NCBI GenBank assembly: GCA_017312345.1
Contig: BLAA01000001.1
Location: forward strand, 1,798,001 to 1,862,000
Direction: 5' to 3'
Length of the DNA stretch: 64,000 bases
Origin: Candidatus Denitrolinea symbiosum
GTDB taxonomy: Bacteria > Chloroflexota > Anaerolineae > Anaerolineales > Villigracilaceae
Of the stretch, positions 44,909-54,940 are shown piece by piece. A program made the translations under genes and the position numbers. The stretch's first letter is position 1; each line of letters opens with the position of its first letter. The notes beneath the pieces are model-generated. The model worked only from the letters and a program-made list of their open reading frames with translations, searched no databases and was not told where the DNA came from.

Positions 44909-45436
44909 ATGAAAAACTTACGTAAACTTCTCGTTACGCTTCCGGTCCTGGCCTTTATCCTTGCGTGCCAGACGGTGACCCGTCCGCTGGACCAGGCCAA
45001 GGACACGGCCAGCGCTGCCGCCGCGTTCGCGACGCAGGCGGGATCGTTTGTGACGCAGGCTTCGGGATTCGCGACGGAGATCGCCCCGTTCGAGACGCTC
45101 ATGCCGAATCCCTCGGCCATGCCGGAACTTCCCAGCGGCAACCCGCTCGATCCCAAGTCGCCTCCGCTTTCGGAGTGGAAGGGCATTCCCATCATGCCGC
45201 AGGCCAGCGCGGGCGAGGAACTCGAAGGCATGTATACGTTCAAGGTCGCGGCGGACTCTAAGGAGATCCAGGATTTCTACGACAAGCAATTGACCGACCT
45301 CGGCTGGGAATCCTCCTTCTCGATGCCGGTCGCCGGGACCTCGATGTTCCTCTTCACAAAAGGCGACCAGGTGTTGACGATCACCGTCATGCCCTCCGAC
45401 GCCGGAGGCGCCATCGTCATGTTGACGCTGACGTAA
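44909..45436 (+). CDS. Small lipoprotein of unknown function
   Basis: 175 residues. Signal MKNLRKLLVTLPVLAFILAC gives a lipobox (AFILAC), mature Cys20. A helical, Ala/Thr-rich stretch follows (DTASAAAAFATQAGSFVTQ), then a compact domain (about 100-175) containing EIQDFYDKQLTDLGWE and KGDQVLTITVMP, a strand-helix pattern seen in small extracytoplasmic domains of Chloroflexota lipoproteins. GGAGAC precedes ATG 44909, with TATAAT further upstream. The next gene starts 12 bases later. Function unknown. Confidence 0.8.
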   Translation: MKNLRKLLVTLPVLAFILACQTVTRPLDQAKDTASAAAAFATQAGSFVTQASGFATEIAPFETLMPNPSAMPELPSGNPLDPKSPPLSEWKGIPIMPQASAGEELEGMYTFKVAADSKEIQDFYDKQLTDLGWESSFSMPVAGTSMFLFTKGDQVLTITVMPSDAGGAIVMLTLT

Positions 45437-45448
45437 CCGAAGCCGCTC

Positions 45449-46942
45449 GTGAAGACCCGCCTCATCGCGCTCGAATCGCACGACGACCTCGTTTCGGTCA
45501 TGGATAAAATGTCCTGGGCCAAGACGCCGCGCGTCCTGCTCATCTGGCCGAAAGGGGAACGCATCGCGCTCCGTCCGCTCGACCTGCGGATGCTCCAACG
45601 CCGGGCGCGTTCGCTCGGCGCGGACCTCGGGCTGGTGACGCGCGACCCGCGCGTCCGACGCGAGGCCGCCGCGCTCGGGCTGCCGGTCTTCAACTCTCCC
45701 CGCTCGGCTCAATCCGACGACTGGCCGGATTCCGCTCTCCCGAAGTTCGACCGTCCCCGGACGCCTCCCGCCGAGCTGCGCGCCCTGCGCGAGGAGACGC
45801 GTCCGCCGCGCGCCCGCTGGAGCGAGACTCCCGCCGCGCGCGCGGGCTTCTTCGCGCTGGGCGTTTTCGCCGTCCTCCTCCTGGCGTCGCTGTTCCTGCC
45901 GAAGGCCGCGATCCGCCTCTCGCCCGAAACCAAAACGCAGCGGCTGACCATCTCCGTCAGCGCGGACCCCGCGTTGAAATCCGTCTTCATCACCGGCGGA
46001 ATCCCCGCGCGCGAGGCGACGCGCGAAACGTCGGGGAGTTTCGAGATCGCCTCGACCGGCGAGACCGCCGTCCCTGAGACCGAAGCGAAGGGCGTCGCCC
46101 GCTTCCGCAATTTGACCACGTCCGGGATCCGCATCCCGCTCGGGACGGTCGTCTCCACTCTCGGCGCGGCGCCCGTCCGATTCAGGACCACGCAGGAGGC
46201 CTCCATCGCCGCGGGCGCGGGGCGGACGGTGGACGTCCCCATGGAGGCCATCGGCGCGGGCGCGCGCGGCAACCTCGAGACGGACATGGCGCAGTTCGTG
46301 GAAGGCCCGCTGGGACTCTCGCTCGCGGTGACCAATCCCGCGCCCACCACGGGCGGGACGGAGCGCGTGACGGCCGCGCCCAGCGCGCAGGACCGGGCGC
46401 GCCTGCGTTCCATGCTGATGGAGAATTTGCGGACGCAGGCGAAACTGGAAATGCTGGCCGCGCTGCCGCGCGAGAGTTTGATCTTTCCCGATACGATCCG
46501 CGAACTGGCCGTGTTGGACGAGACTTACTCGCCGCCCGCGGGCGGGACCGGCGCGAGGCTCGCGCTGACGATGCGCGTGAGATTCTCGGCGCGTTACGCC
46601 TCGGGCGACGACCTGTCCGCGCTGGCGGCGCTCGCGCTGAACGCCGCGCTCGAAAGCGGATTCTCGCCCGCCTCCGCCCAGCCAAAGTTGACCTTGTTCG
46701 TCAACCCCTCCACCGACGCCGACGGCCGGACGCATTTCTCCCTGCAAATGGAACGGCCGATCGTCCGCGCCATTGACCCGCGCCGCGTCCCGTACCTCGT
46801 GCAGGGACTCCGCGTGGAATCGGCGCTCGCCCGCCTGTCGGAGTCGTTTGCGCTTGCCGCGCCGCCGCAGATCGAACTATCCCCGCGCTGGTGGCCGTGG
46901 CTGCCTCTTGTTCCCTTCCGCGTGGATGTGGCGATTCAATGA
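45449..46942 (+). CDS. Membrane protein with baseplate J-like domain
   Basis: 497 residues, GTG start 12 bases after the lipoprotein stop. Residues 1-75 are a soluble alpha/beta region (RVLLIWPKGERIALRPLDL). One membrane helix follows at about 131-150 (AGFFALGVFAVLLLASLF). The outer domain carries the baseplate J pattern (IPLGTVVSTL, VRFRTTQEASIAAG, IGAGARGNLE, VTNPAPTTGGTERV). These domains are named after phage tail proteins but also occur in large bacterial envelope proteins. No other phage gene is nearby. Confidence 0.8.
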   Translation: MKTRLIALESHDDLVSVMDKMSWAKTPRVLLIWPKGERIALRPLDLRMLQRRARSLGADLGLVTRDPRVRREAAALGLPVFNSPRSAQSDDWPDSALPKFDRPRTPPAELRALREETRPPRARWSETPAARAGFFALGVFAVLLLASLFLPKAAIRLSPETKTQRLTISVSADPALKSVFITGGIPAREATRETSGSFEIASTGETAVPETEAKGVARFRNLTTSGIRIPLGTVVSTLGAAPVRFRTTQEASIAAGAGRTVDVPMEAIGAGARGNLETDMAQFVEGPLGLSLAVTNPAPTTGGTERVTAAPSAQDRARLRSMLMENLRTQAKLEMLAALPRESLIFPDTIRELAVLDETYSPPAGGTGARLALTMRVRFSARYASGDDLSALAALALNAALESGFSPASAQPKLTLFVNPSTDADGRTHFSLQMERPIVRAIDPRRVPYLVQGLRVESALARLSESFALAAPPQIELSPRWWPWLPLVPFRVDVAIQ

Positions 46943-46953
46943 GTGAAATCTTT

Positions 46954-47046
46954 TTTAAACACAAAGGACATGAAGTACGCAAAGGGAAAAGCGATTCCAT
47001 TATTGCAGCGGTTTTCTTAGTGACCTTCGCGTCCTTTGCGTTTAAA
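46954..47046. repeat. Imperfect palindromic intergenic element (CACAAAG family), copy 2
   Basis: Left arm AAACACAAAGGACATGAAG and right arm (inverted) AAACGCAAAGGACGCGAAG, separated by about 45 bases. It resembles the element before tdk (30107-30187) and also lies directly upstream of a gene start. Confidence 0.65.
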
Positions 47047-47066
47047 TCTTTTCGAGAGACGCATTT

Positions 47067-47480
47067 ATGAGAATCCTCGCAGTGGACCACGGCGAAAAGC
47101 GCATCGGACTCGCCCTCAGCGACCCGACCGCGACCATCGCCTCCCCGTTGACGGTCATCGCGCATGTCTCGCGCGCTGTAGACGCGGCGCAGGTGGCCGC
47201 GCTCGCAGTTGAACACCAAGCGGGACTCATCCTCGTCGGTCAATCTTTCGATGAAGACGGCAACCCCAACGCGGCGGGACGATCCGCGGCGCGCTTCGCC
47301 GAAGCCCTGCGCGCACAAACCGACATCCCCGTCCAAATGTGGGACGAGTCCCTCAGCACGCACGACGCCCGCGCCAGCCGTCTCGCGCTCGGCGTCTCGC
47401 GCAAAAAACGCGCCGGTCATCACGATGCGATTGCCGCAACCGTGATATTGCAATCGTACCTGGAAGAAGCAAGCAGGTAA
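47067..47480 (+). CDS. ruvX: RuvX/YqgF family nuclease
   Basis: 137 residues, RNase H fold. ILAVDHGEKRIGLALSDPT at the N terminus, LILVGQSFDEDGNPN and VQMWDESLSTHDA are the signatures of the YqgF family, implicated in 16S rRNA 5'-end processing and proposed as a Holliday-junction resolvase. mltG starts 28 bases later, the same order as in many bacteria. Confidence 0.94.
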   Translation: MRILAVDHGEKRIGLALSDPTATIASPLTVIAHVSRAVDAAQVAALAVEHQAGLILVGQSFDEDGNPNAAGRSAARFAEALRAQTDIPVQMWDESLSTHDARASRLALGVSRKKRAGHHDAIAATVILQSYLEEASR

Positions 47481-47508
47481 ACGCCATTCATCATTCGTAA
47501 TTTCCCCC

Positions 47509-48594
47509 ATGCGCCGCCTCATCCCCATTCTCCTCGTCCTCATCATCCTCTGCGCCATCATTTCCGTCTTCGTCCTCATCCCGATTCAGGTCGAGCGAAA
47601 CTACGGCCCGCCCTCGCCGCGACTCTCCCTCGGTCAACGCTACCAATTTGCCCTGCGCCTCTTCTGGCACGGCGGCCTGCTCATCGCGCCGTCCAATTCG
47701 TCCGATCGGTTTTTCACCGTCGACGCGGGCGAATCTCCCATCGTGATCGCCCAGCGCCTCCAGTCTGCAGGCATCATTCGCGACTCTCGCGCCTTCCTCG
47801 ACTACCTCGTCTACACGGGACTTGACACCTCGCTCCAGGCGGGCGACTACCACTTCGGCGCCAACCTCTCCATCATTGACGTCGCCCGCGCCATGCAGGA
47901 CATCACCCCGCTCGACGTGACCTTCATTGTCCTCCCCGGCTGGCGGATGGAGGAGATCGCCGCTTCGCTCCCGACCTCGGGGCTGGACGCGGCTCCCGAA
48001 GCCTTTCTCTCCGCCGCGCGGTCCCCCCTCTCCTTCCCCTTCCTCGACGGCGCTTCCACGGGCGAGGGATTCCTCTTCCCCGACGCCTACATCCTCCCCC
48101 GCGCCACCGACGCGGACGCGCTGGTCGCGGCCCTCGTCCGCAACTTCGCCAACCACCTGACTCCCGACCTCGAGACGGGATTTTCGAATCAGGGATTAAC
48201 CGTCCATCAAGCCGTCATCCTCGCCTCCATCATCGAACGCGAATCCGTCGTCCATGACGAGATGCCGCTCATCGCCTCCGTCTTTCTCAACCGCCTGCGT
48301 TCGGGCTGGAAACTGGACAGCGACCCCACCGTCCAATACGCCCTCGGAACGGAGGGGAACTGGTGGCCGAATCCCCTCTCTGCCTTCGACCTGCAATTCG
48401 ACTCGCCCTACAACACCTATCTCTACGCCGGTCTGCCTCCCGCGCCCATCTGCAATCCCAGCATGGACGCCCTGCGCGCCGTCGCGCAGCCGGCCGTCTC
48501 CGACTACTACTTCTTCCGCGCCAAATGCGACGGCTCGGGCCTGCACAATTTCTCGGTGACGCTGGAAGGACATATTCAGAATGAGTGTCCGTGA
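47509..48594 (+). CDS. mltG: Endolytic transglycosylase MltG
   Basis: 361 residues. One N-terminal membrane anchor (LIPILLVLIILCAIISVFVLI), a LysM-like region (about 80-150), then the YceG/MltG catalytic domain with EGFLFPDAYILPR, ILASIIERESVVHDEMPLIA (Glu243 region), VFLNRLRSGWKLDSDPTVQYAL and the ending HNFSVTLEGH. Cleaves nascent glycan strands at the membrane surface. A different fold from the Slt-type enzyme at 6615. Confidence 0.95.
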   Translation: MRRLIPILLVLIILCAIISVFVLIPIQVERNYGPPSPRLSLGQRYQFALRLFWHGGLLIAPSNSSDRFFTVDAGESPIVIAQRLQSAGIIRDSRAFLDYLVYTGLDTSLQAGDYHFGANLSIIDVARAMQDITPLDVTFIVLPGWRMEEIAASLPTSGLDAAPEAFLSAARSPLSFPFLDGASTGEGFLFPDAYILPRATDADALVAALVRNFANHLTPDLETGFSNQGLTVHQAVILASIIERESVVHDEMPLIASVFLNRLRSGWKLDSDPTVQYALGTEGNWWPNPLSAFDLQFDSPYNTYLYAGLPPAPICNPSMDALRAVAQPAVSDYYFFRAKCDGSGLHNFSVTLEGHIQNECP

Positions 48595-48654
48595 GAGAGT
48601 TGGGCGGAGAGGCTGAGGTTTGTCCCCCAAGTATTAATGTGGCGTTAATCCTCC

Positions 48655-48683
48655 TTGACAAACGGGGGGGGGGGTAGTATAAG
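48655..48683 (+). promoter_or_regulatory. Promoter of the RHS gene with an 11-G spacer tract
   Basis: TTGACA (48655-48660), a 17-bp spacer containing G x 11 (48664-48674), TATAAG (48678-48683). The next gene starts at ATG 48751 with AAGGAG at its ribosome site. Current spacing is optimal; loss or gain of G residues would move it off optimum, the hallmark of promoter phase variation. Confidence 0.75.
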
Positions 48684-48750
48684 CAACATAAACGAATTGG
48701 CTGGCAGGGGTTCTGCCAGGGACTGCTTTGGGCGCGGAAGGAGTTTCGGG

Positions 48751-51700
48751 ATGAAGAAGATCGTTTACTCCATCGTCTTAATTGCCCTGGTTTTTCAAAC
48801 GGGATTTCTCTCGAATATGCGCGCTTCGGCGCAAGGGGTAGAAACGGAGACGCCGACCCCAACGCTCGAACCGACCAAACCGCCCGAACCCACCGCGACG
48901 GAAACAGCCACTCCGACTCCAACCGAAACGTCAGGACCCACCGAGACGGAAACAGCCACCCCGACTCCAACCGAAACGCCCGGCCCCACAGAGACGCCGT
49001 CGCCTGTTGACACTGTCCCGCCTGTCGAAGAAATTACGTTGACGCTATCCTCCAGCCCGAACGTCATCCGCCGCGGGGCGGAATTGACCGTGGAATGGGA
49101 GATACAGGGATTGAAGGAAGTTGCCAGGGGAACGATCTTGCGATTCCATTTGCCTGCGAAAGTTACGCCGGTTGACGTAAAGATCGGAAAATGGGATGAG
49201 AAAGCGAGAACGCTGGAGGTGGAGATCGCCGAACTGAAGGGGAGCCTGGGATTCAACGTGGGGAAAAAAGCGGCATCGCCATTGACGATCACGGCAGAGC
49301 TGCTACAGGAAGAAAAAGCGCTTGCCAAAGCGGAGATCGGCCTGCTGGACCCGGACGAAACGCTGGTGACGAGCAAGGGGGGGAAAGCGGAGGGAATGCA
49401 GGGAAAGATTCTGGTCAGTTTCCCGGTTGGAGCATTGGGGGAAAATGTCAGGGTGAGAATCGGCGATCCGTCAAAGCGCTCGCTGCCGGTGGAATCGTTG
49501 AGCGGTTCGCCGTTTGAGATCACGGCCACCTCAGAAAAAACGCTGACCGAGGTTTCAAAATTTTCACAGCCGGTGGAAATCCAGGTGAAATACGACGAGA
49601 CAGAATTGAGCGGAGACGAGGAAGACCTGCGCCTGTTCTGGTACGACCCCGCCGACATGCAATGGAAATTACCGCTCAGTCAATATGTGGACACGGAAAA
49701 CAACGTCCTTTATGCAACCACCGATCATTTTACGGTTTTCGATACTTACAACTCCGGTTGGCAGAGCGCGGAAACGCCGACGTTGGAACTCTTCCAACAT
49801 GCTGGATATACCGGCGCGGCGAGTTTTTCGATGCCGATCAAGGTCCCGCCGGGGCCGGGAGGGTTCCAGCCAAGTCTTTCACTTTCATATAATAGCCAGA
49901 TTGTAGACACAGCCACAACCGATACGCAAGCCTCCTGGGTGGGGATGGGCTGGTCGTTGGACGCGGCGGCATATATTGAGCGAAACGGGTTTGGGACGAA
50001 AATCACCGATGACGATACGTATAGCCTGACCCTGCAAGGCATGGGTGGGACACTCTGGCTGGGAGCGGACGGGCGATATCACCTTGAAAATGAGAATTTT
50101 GCAAAGATCACTTATAACGCCGCGACAGACGCGTGGAAGGTTTCAGACAAGCAGGGCAACCAATATTACTTCGAGGAAAGCGTGGGTTATACCATGTATA
50201 CGGAATGCCCGGATGGTTCCTACACCGTGGATGAAGCCCTTACCTGGCGTTGGATGTTAACGCGTTCCGTAAATATTTACGGCAAGGAAATCACGTATAC
50301 TTATTTTAAGGAGGGTTCCTCGCACACTACCACCAATAAACAAGGCTGTACGGTGGTGCATCACCTTTTCAATTATGTGTATCCAAAAACAATCTCGTAC
50401 GCCAACGGGCGATATCGCGTGCAATTTGTGCGAACAGAACGTTACGATTACAAACCTCAATGGCTGTTGTTGTATGCCTCCGGCGTGTACAAGACTTTCC
50501 AGAAATCGTTGTTGAGCGCCATCCGTGTGGAGCAAGACGAAGACGGCGACGGGACGTACGAGACGTTGATCCGTAAATATGCATTTACCTATTGCGCCGA
50601 TTCTTCATGCAGTATTTTCCCTGCCTACGTGTGGCCTTCCCTCCAAAATTATCGAACTCCCACCCTGACGGCTGTGCGCGAATACGGCCTGGGTGGGACG
50701 AATAGCCTGCCGCCTTATTCCTTTACCTATGGCGACGGGATGCATTTAACCCAAGCCACAAATGGCTACGGCGGCACGGTGAAATTCACTTACGAGACGT
50801 GGTATCAGAATATTCCCTACCAAACGCTGGCAAACGGCCTGTTGGAGAGGAACTTGCCGAACTGGGGGAACCCGTTAAAGTGCACATTCCGGGATTCGCA
50901 ATGTGACTGGGCGGGGATTAAGAATGAGGGTTTAGTAGGAGGCGGGGATAACTTCCTTCGAGTGAGCGGCAAGGCGGAAAAGCTGATTGATTCCTACCAG
51001 CCGGGGCGTTGGTATCGCATTGTGGCGGGGGTAAAGAGACCTGACGGTTTTGGGAACGGCAAGGTTCAATTCGGATACCAATTCAAGGTCTACAATGTGC
51101 AAAAACCGGCTGTTTATGAATCCGCGCTGGTCACGAGCGCGGGTTTGCGAACCCTGGAAAGCGAGCCATTCTTCCTGCCACTTAACGCCACTTCATTCAA
51201 AGTTCTGATCAATTCGCTCAATACGAACGAATCGGCGAGCTATAACGATATTTATTGGTATTATCTCGCGCCATTGCCTACCTACGCGCGTGTGACTTCG
51301 CGCATTCTTTCAACAGGCGGGGACTCATACACGTTTAATTACGCCTACCAGAACCCAAAGATGAACACAACCGCCAATTCCGCGGCGGCAGGCACAGCCC
51401 ATCCCTACACAGCGGCTTATTCCGAATTTCGCGGACATGCGGTAGTGACCGAGACCGATCCGTATGGGAAACAGGTCGCCACACAATACGGACAGACCGA
51501 TTGCGACAGCGGCAAGGCGCTCGGCGTCACCACGAGAAATGCCAGCGGGGTGATCATGCAGTCTTCCAGCACGAGCTATGCCTGCACGGATTATCCTACT
51601 ACCCAGGTATTGCTCGATAAAGAGTGGCCTTTTTGGGGCACGGCTTTTACCGGGATCGGATACAAATGGGCGCGCGCGACCGAAGAGATGAATGCAGTAT

Positions 51701-54700
51701 ACGATTCCAGCGGTATCGAAGCGGCCCACACAACCGCCAGTTACACATACAACGACACCTACGGCAACCTGATCGAGAAAACCGTCTCTGGGACGGACAT
51801 CGAAACCATCACAACGACTACGGATTATTCCCCCAACACCAGCGGCGGCAAATGGCTGGTGGGACTGCCCGCGCGCGTAACGGTGACCGATTCGGGCGGA
51901 GCGGTTCTCTCGCGCTCGCTCAACCTGTATGACGGCGCGGATACGTACACTACGAAGCCTACCCAGGGCATTCTGACCGCGACGCGCCAATTGATCAGCG
52001 GAGCGGATTACAGCCAGACCTCTTATGGATACGACGCCTGGGGGAACGTGACCGAACAAACCGTCTGGACGGGATACGGAACCGCCTCCTCCGCCCCGAC
52101 AGCGGGCGCGCAGACCTCGTACACTTGTTACGGCTCGGGCGGTTCGCTCGGAGGAACGGCCTGCGCCAATGATGGTTATCACACCTACGCGCTGTGGACG
52201 AAGAACGCCAAGGGACACAAATCCACCGTGATGTACGATTACGCGCTCGGACTGCCGCTCACCGAAACCGACCCGAACAACGCGGTGACGACCGCCACGT
52301 ATGATTCGTTTGGAAGATTCACCAGCCTGGCCAAGCCCGGCGATCCCATGCCCTCGCTGAATGTCTCGTACCAGAACTCCCCGTTCAAGGTGACGTTGAC
52401 CCAGGCCATTGATACCGGCCTCACCTTCACCGTTGTCCGCAACTACGACGGGATGGGACGCCAGACCTCCACCGTGACCAACGGCGTGACCACGGTTTCC
52501 ACGTTCGACGCGTATGGCAAGCCGATCACCCAATCCATGCCGCATACCACGGGCGCGTGGTTCTACACCACCACGGAATACGATTCGATGGGACGCGCGA
52601 TCAGCGTCACCGCGCCCGATGGAAGCGCGACCACTTACAATTACAACGGACTCACGACCAGCGTCACGGACGCCAACGGCCACACGCACACCACCGTGAC
52701 GGACATCCTGGGGCGGACTCTGTCTGTCACCCCGCCCACGGGTCCCGCGGTGGCGTTCACGTATGACGCGGTCGGCAACATGCTCACCGCATCCAGAGGC
52801 GGGGCGGTCATGTCCCTGACCTACGACAAGGCAGGCCGCAAGTTGACGATGGACGATCCCGACATGGGCGATTGGAGTTACGTCTACAACGCGCTGGGCG
52901 GAATGACCTCCCAAACCGACGCGCGCGGGTGCGTCACGAACATCGCCTACGATGAACTCAACCGTCCGACGGGCAAGACCTATTCGGGTTGTCCCACCAC
53001 TGGCGCGGTGACGTACACCTACGACGCGGGGACGAATGGCAAGGGTCGCCGCACTTCGATGAGCATTTCGGGCGCGGACTACACCCAATGGGTCTACGAT
53101 GCGCGCGGACGCGTAACCAGCGAAAACAAGCAGATCACGGGAGGCGGACAGTTTGTCACCGCGTTCACGTACAACGACGCGGATTTGCCCGTCACGATGA
53201 CCTATCCCGATGGCGAAGTATTGGATTACGAGTACAATAACGACATGCGGTTAACAAGCGTTGCTGGACTGGCTGACTACGTTCAATCCATCGCATATGA
53301 TTCTGCGGGCAGAATGACGCAAATGACGCGCGGCAACGGAATCCTGACCACCACCTACGCTTACTTCAATTGGAATCAGCAGGGCGGGCGACTGCAACAA
53401 TTGGCCACTGTTCGCCCATCCAACCAAACCACCTTGCAGAATTTCACGTACTCCTATGATTCGGTTGGAAATATCATGACGATTAATGATTCCCTGTCTG
53501 GCCCTCAGACTCAGAACTTCACGTATGACGCTCTCGATAGATTGGTTTCTGCCAACGCGACAGGCGGAACGAACGGGCTGTACGATGAAGCGTATTCGTA
53601 CAACTCTACAACGGGAAATCTTGCAAGCAAGGCAGGCGTGAACTACACTTATTCGACAATCCACAAACATGCAGTTGCAAACCTGTCGAATGGAAATTCC
53701 TATTCGTATGACGACAACGGCAACATGATCACGCGCAATGTGGGCGGACAAACGTACACTCTCGCGTATGACGCGGAAAACAGGCTCGTTTCCGTTTCGG
53801 GCGCGGCCACTGCAAACTACGTGTATGACGGGGACGGGAAACAAATCAAGTCTGTGGTGAACGGGGTTACAACGTACTACGTTGGAAACCATTACGAAGT
53901 CAAGAGTTCGCTGGTGACGAAATATTACTTCGCGAGTTCTACGCGCGTCGCAGTGAGAAAAGATGGCACGTTAAGTTACCTGCTCGGAGATCATCTTGGG
54001 AGTTCGAGCGTTACCACCAATGCCAGCGGCGCGAAAACCGCCTCGCTGATGTACAAGGCCTGGGGTGAACCGCGCCATTCCACGGGGACGATGCCAACCG
54101 ACTATCGGTATACAGGGCAGAGGGAGGAGTCCGCGATTGGGCTGCATTATTATGGGGCTAGGTGGTATGACAGTTCGTTGAGCAGGTTTGTTCAGGCGGA
54201 TACCATCATTCCGCAACAAACTCAAGGTACACAATCTTGGGATAGATACGCCTACACAAACAATAATCCTGTCAGGTATACGGATCCAAGTGGACATTTC
54301 GTTCCGCTATTTTTGGCCGCCGCTATTGTTGGAGGAGTACTTCTTGGCACATCAATTTATACTCATTTTATCCATCAACCATCAAGACCAGCGGATGGCA
54401 ATGCGTCAAATGTTTGGGAATTAGCCTATCTGGGATATGAACATGCTGACCATGCAAATATCGTTGGAGAAGGACTTCAAAGTTTACAGAATCAGAAAAG
54501 CCTTCAGGGGGAACAAGGTAATTTAATTGACCAAATAAGGGATGATCCAAGATATAGTGTAGAAGCTTTTGCCCATGACAAAATTTCCGCAGATTTCACC
54601 GCAAATGGTCCTAGCGGGAAATGGTATCAAGCCCCATTTGATGGCGGTCAAGCCTTTTGGATGACCCATGGTGGAAGAATATCTGCCACCAACGTAAATG

Positions 54701-54921
54701 TATCGGAAGACGGTACTATTTCACTAACGTGGAAAGTTTCTGATCAATTTGACTATATACCACGTTGGGACAAAGGGATATTTCATCCGTATAATCTGTT
54801 CGCGGTGCCAATGCATTTTCTTTATAATGAAATTGGCGGCGCAATAGAACAGTTTCCAACAAATGCTTATTGGGATGAAACAATACCTCCGCCGCCATAT
54901 TCATGTGGGCAATGTGAATAG
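48751..54921 (+). CDS. Secreted RHS/YD-repeat polymorphic-toxin-like protein
   Basis: 2056 residues from ATG 48751. Sec signal (KKIVYSIVLIALVFQTGFL...ASA), a Thr/Pro-rich linker (about 30-90), beta-rich region (95-345), SpvB/TcB-like start of the shell (about 350-600, GAASFSMPIKVPPGPGGFQP), numerous YD repeats (about 1160-1780, e.g. LTYDKAGRKLTMDDPDMG) and the RHS core end (RYTGQREESAIGLHYYGARW, RYAYTNNNPVRYTDPSGH, to about 1848). The C-terminal 208-residue tip begins with a hydrophobic segment (FVPLFLAAAIVGGVLLGTS) and has lower GC; no known toxin fold recognised. A small gene follows 19 bases later, as toxin-immunity pairs do. Confidence 0.9.
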   Translation: MKKIVYSIVLIALVFQTGFLSNMRASAQGVETETPTPTLEPTKPPEPTATETATPTPTETSGPTETETATPTPTETPGPTETPSPVDTVPPVEEITLTLSSSPNVIRRGAELTVEWEIQGLKEVARGTILRFHLPAKVTPVDVKIGKWDEKARTLEVEIAELKGSLGFNVGKKAASPLTITAELLQEEKALAKAEIGLLDPDETLVTSKGGKAEGMQGKILVSFPVGALGENVRVRIGDPSKRSLPVESLSGSPFEITATSEKTLTEVSKFSQPVEIQVKYDETELSGDEEDLRLFWYDPADMQWKLPLSQYVDTENNVLYATTDHFTVFDTYNSGWQSAETPTLELFQHAGYTGAASFSMPIKVPPGPGGFQPSLSLSYNSQIVDTATTDTQASWVGMGWSLDAAAYIERNGFGTKITDDDTYSLTLQGMGGTLWLGADGRYHLENENFAKITYNAATDAWKVSDKQGNQYYFEESVGYTMYTECPDGSYTVDEALTWRWMLTRSVNIYGKEITYTYFKEGSSHTTTNKQGCTVVHHLFNYVYPKTISYANGRYRVQFVRTERYDYKPQWLLLYASGVYKTFQKSLLSAIRVEQDEDGDGTYETLIRKYAFTYCADSSCSIFPAYVWPSLQNYRTPTLTAVREYGLGGTNSLPPYSFTYGDGMHLTQATNGYGGTVKFTYETWYQNIPYQTLANGLLERNLPNWGNPLKCTFRDSQCDWAGIKNEGLVGGGDNFLRVSGKAEKLIDSYQPGRWYRIVAGVKRPDGFGNGKVQFGYQFKVYNVQKPAVYESALVTSAGLRTLESEPFFLPLNATSFKVLINSLNTNESASYNDIYWYYLAPLPTYARVTSRILSTGGDSYTFNYAYQNPKMNTTANSAAAGTAHPYTAAYSEFRGHAVVTETDPYGKQVATQYGQTDCDSGKALGVTTRNASGVIMQSSSTSYACTDYPTTQVLLDKEWPFWGTAFTGIGYKWARATEEMNAVYDSSGIEAAHTTASYTYNDTYGNLIEKTVSGTDIETITTTTDYSPNTSGGKWLVGLPARVTVTDSGGAVLSRSLNLYDGADTYTTKPTQGILTATRQLISGADYSQTSYGYDAWGNVTEQTVWTGYGTASSAPTAGAQTSYTCYGSGGSLGGTACANDGYHTYALWTKNAKGHKSTVMYDYALGLPLTETDPNNAVTTATYDSFGRFTSLAKPGDPMPSLNVSYQNSPFKVTLTQAIDTGLTFTVVRNYDGMGRQTSTVTNGVTTVSTFDAYGKPITQSMPHTTGAWFYTTTEYDSMGRAISVTAPDGSATTYNYNGLTTSVTDANGHTHTTVTDILGRTLSVTPPTGPAVAFTYDAVGNMLTASRGGAVMSLTYDKAGRKLTMDDPDMGDWSYVYNALGGMTSQTDARGCVTNIAYDELNRPTGKTYSGCPTTGAVTYTYDAGTNGKGRRTSMSISGADYTQWVYDARGRVTSENKQITGGGQFVTAFTYNDADLPVTMTYPDGEVLDYEYNNDMRLTSVAGLADYVQSIAYDSAGRMTQMTRGNGILTTTYAYFNWNQQGGRLQQLATVRPSNQTTLQNFTYSYDSVGNIMTINDSLSGPQTQNFTYDALDRLVSANATGGTNGLYDEAYSYNSTTGNLASKAGVNYTYSTIHKHAVANLSNGNSYSYDDNGNMITRNVGGQTYTLAYDAENRLVSVSGAATANYVYDGDGKQIKSVVNGVTTYYVGNHYEVKSSLVTKYYFASSTRVAVRKDGTLSYLLGDHLGSSSVTTNASGAKTASLMYKAWGEPRHSTGTMPTDYRYTGQREESAIGLHYYGARWYDSSLSRFVQADTIIPQQTQGTQSWDRYAYTNNNPVRYTDPSGHFVPLFLAAAIVGGVLLGTSIYTHFIHQPSRPADGNASNVWELAYLGYEHADHANIVGEGLQSLQNQKSLQGEQGNLIDQIRDDPRYSVEAFAHDKISADFTANGPSGKWYQAPFDGGQAFWMTHGGRISATNVNVSEDGTISLTWKVSDQFDYIPRWDKGIFHPYNLFAVPMHFLYNEIGGAIEQFPTNAYWDETIPPPPYSCGQCE

Positions 54922-54940
54922 TAAGGCAGGATATATCACA

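Noticed and set aside
45449..46942. Prophage remnant based on the baseplate-J-like domain
   Set aside because: No other phage genes, integrase or attachment repeats are near; the neighbours are conserved chromosomal genes.
48655..48750. TTG start adding 32 residues to the RHS protein
   Set aside because: The TTG is the -35 box and the extension is translated from the G11 spacer; ATG 48751 has a good ribosome site and a clean signal peptide.
51325..53088. 587-residue minus-strand frame inside the RHS gene
   Set aside because: Antisense shadow caused by regular YD-repeat codons; repetitive Gly/Arg/Val composition with no signal or motif.
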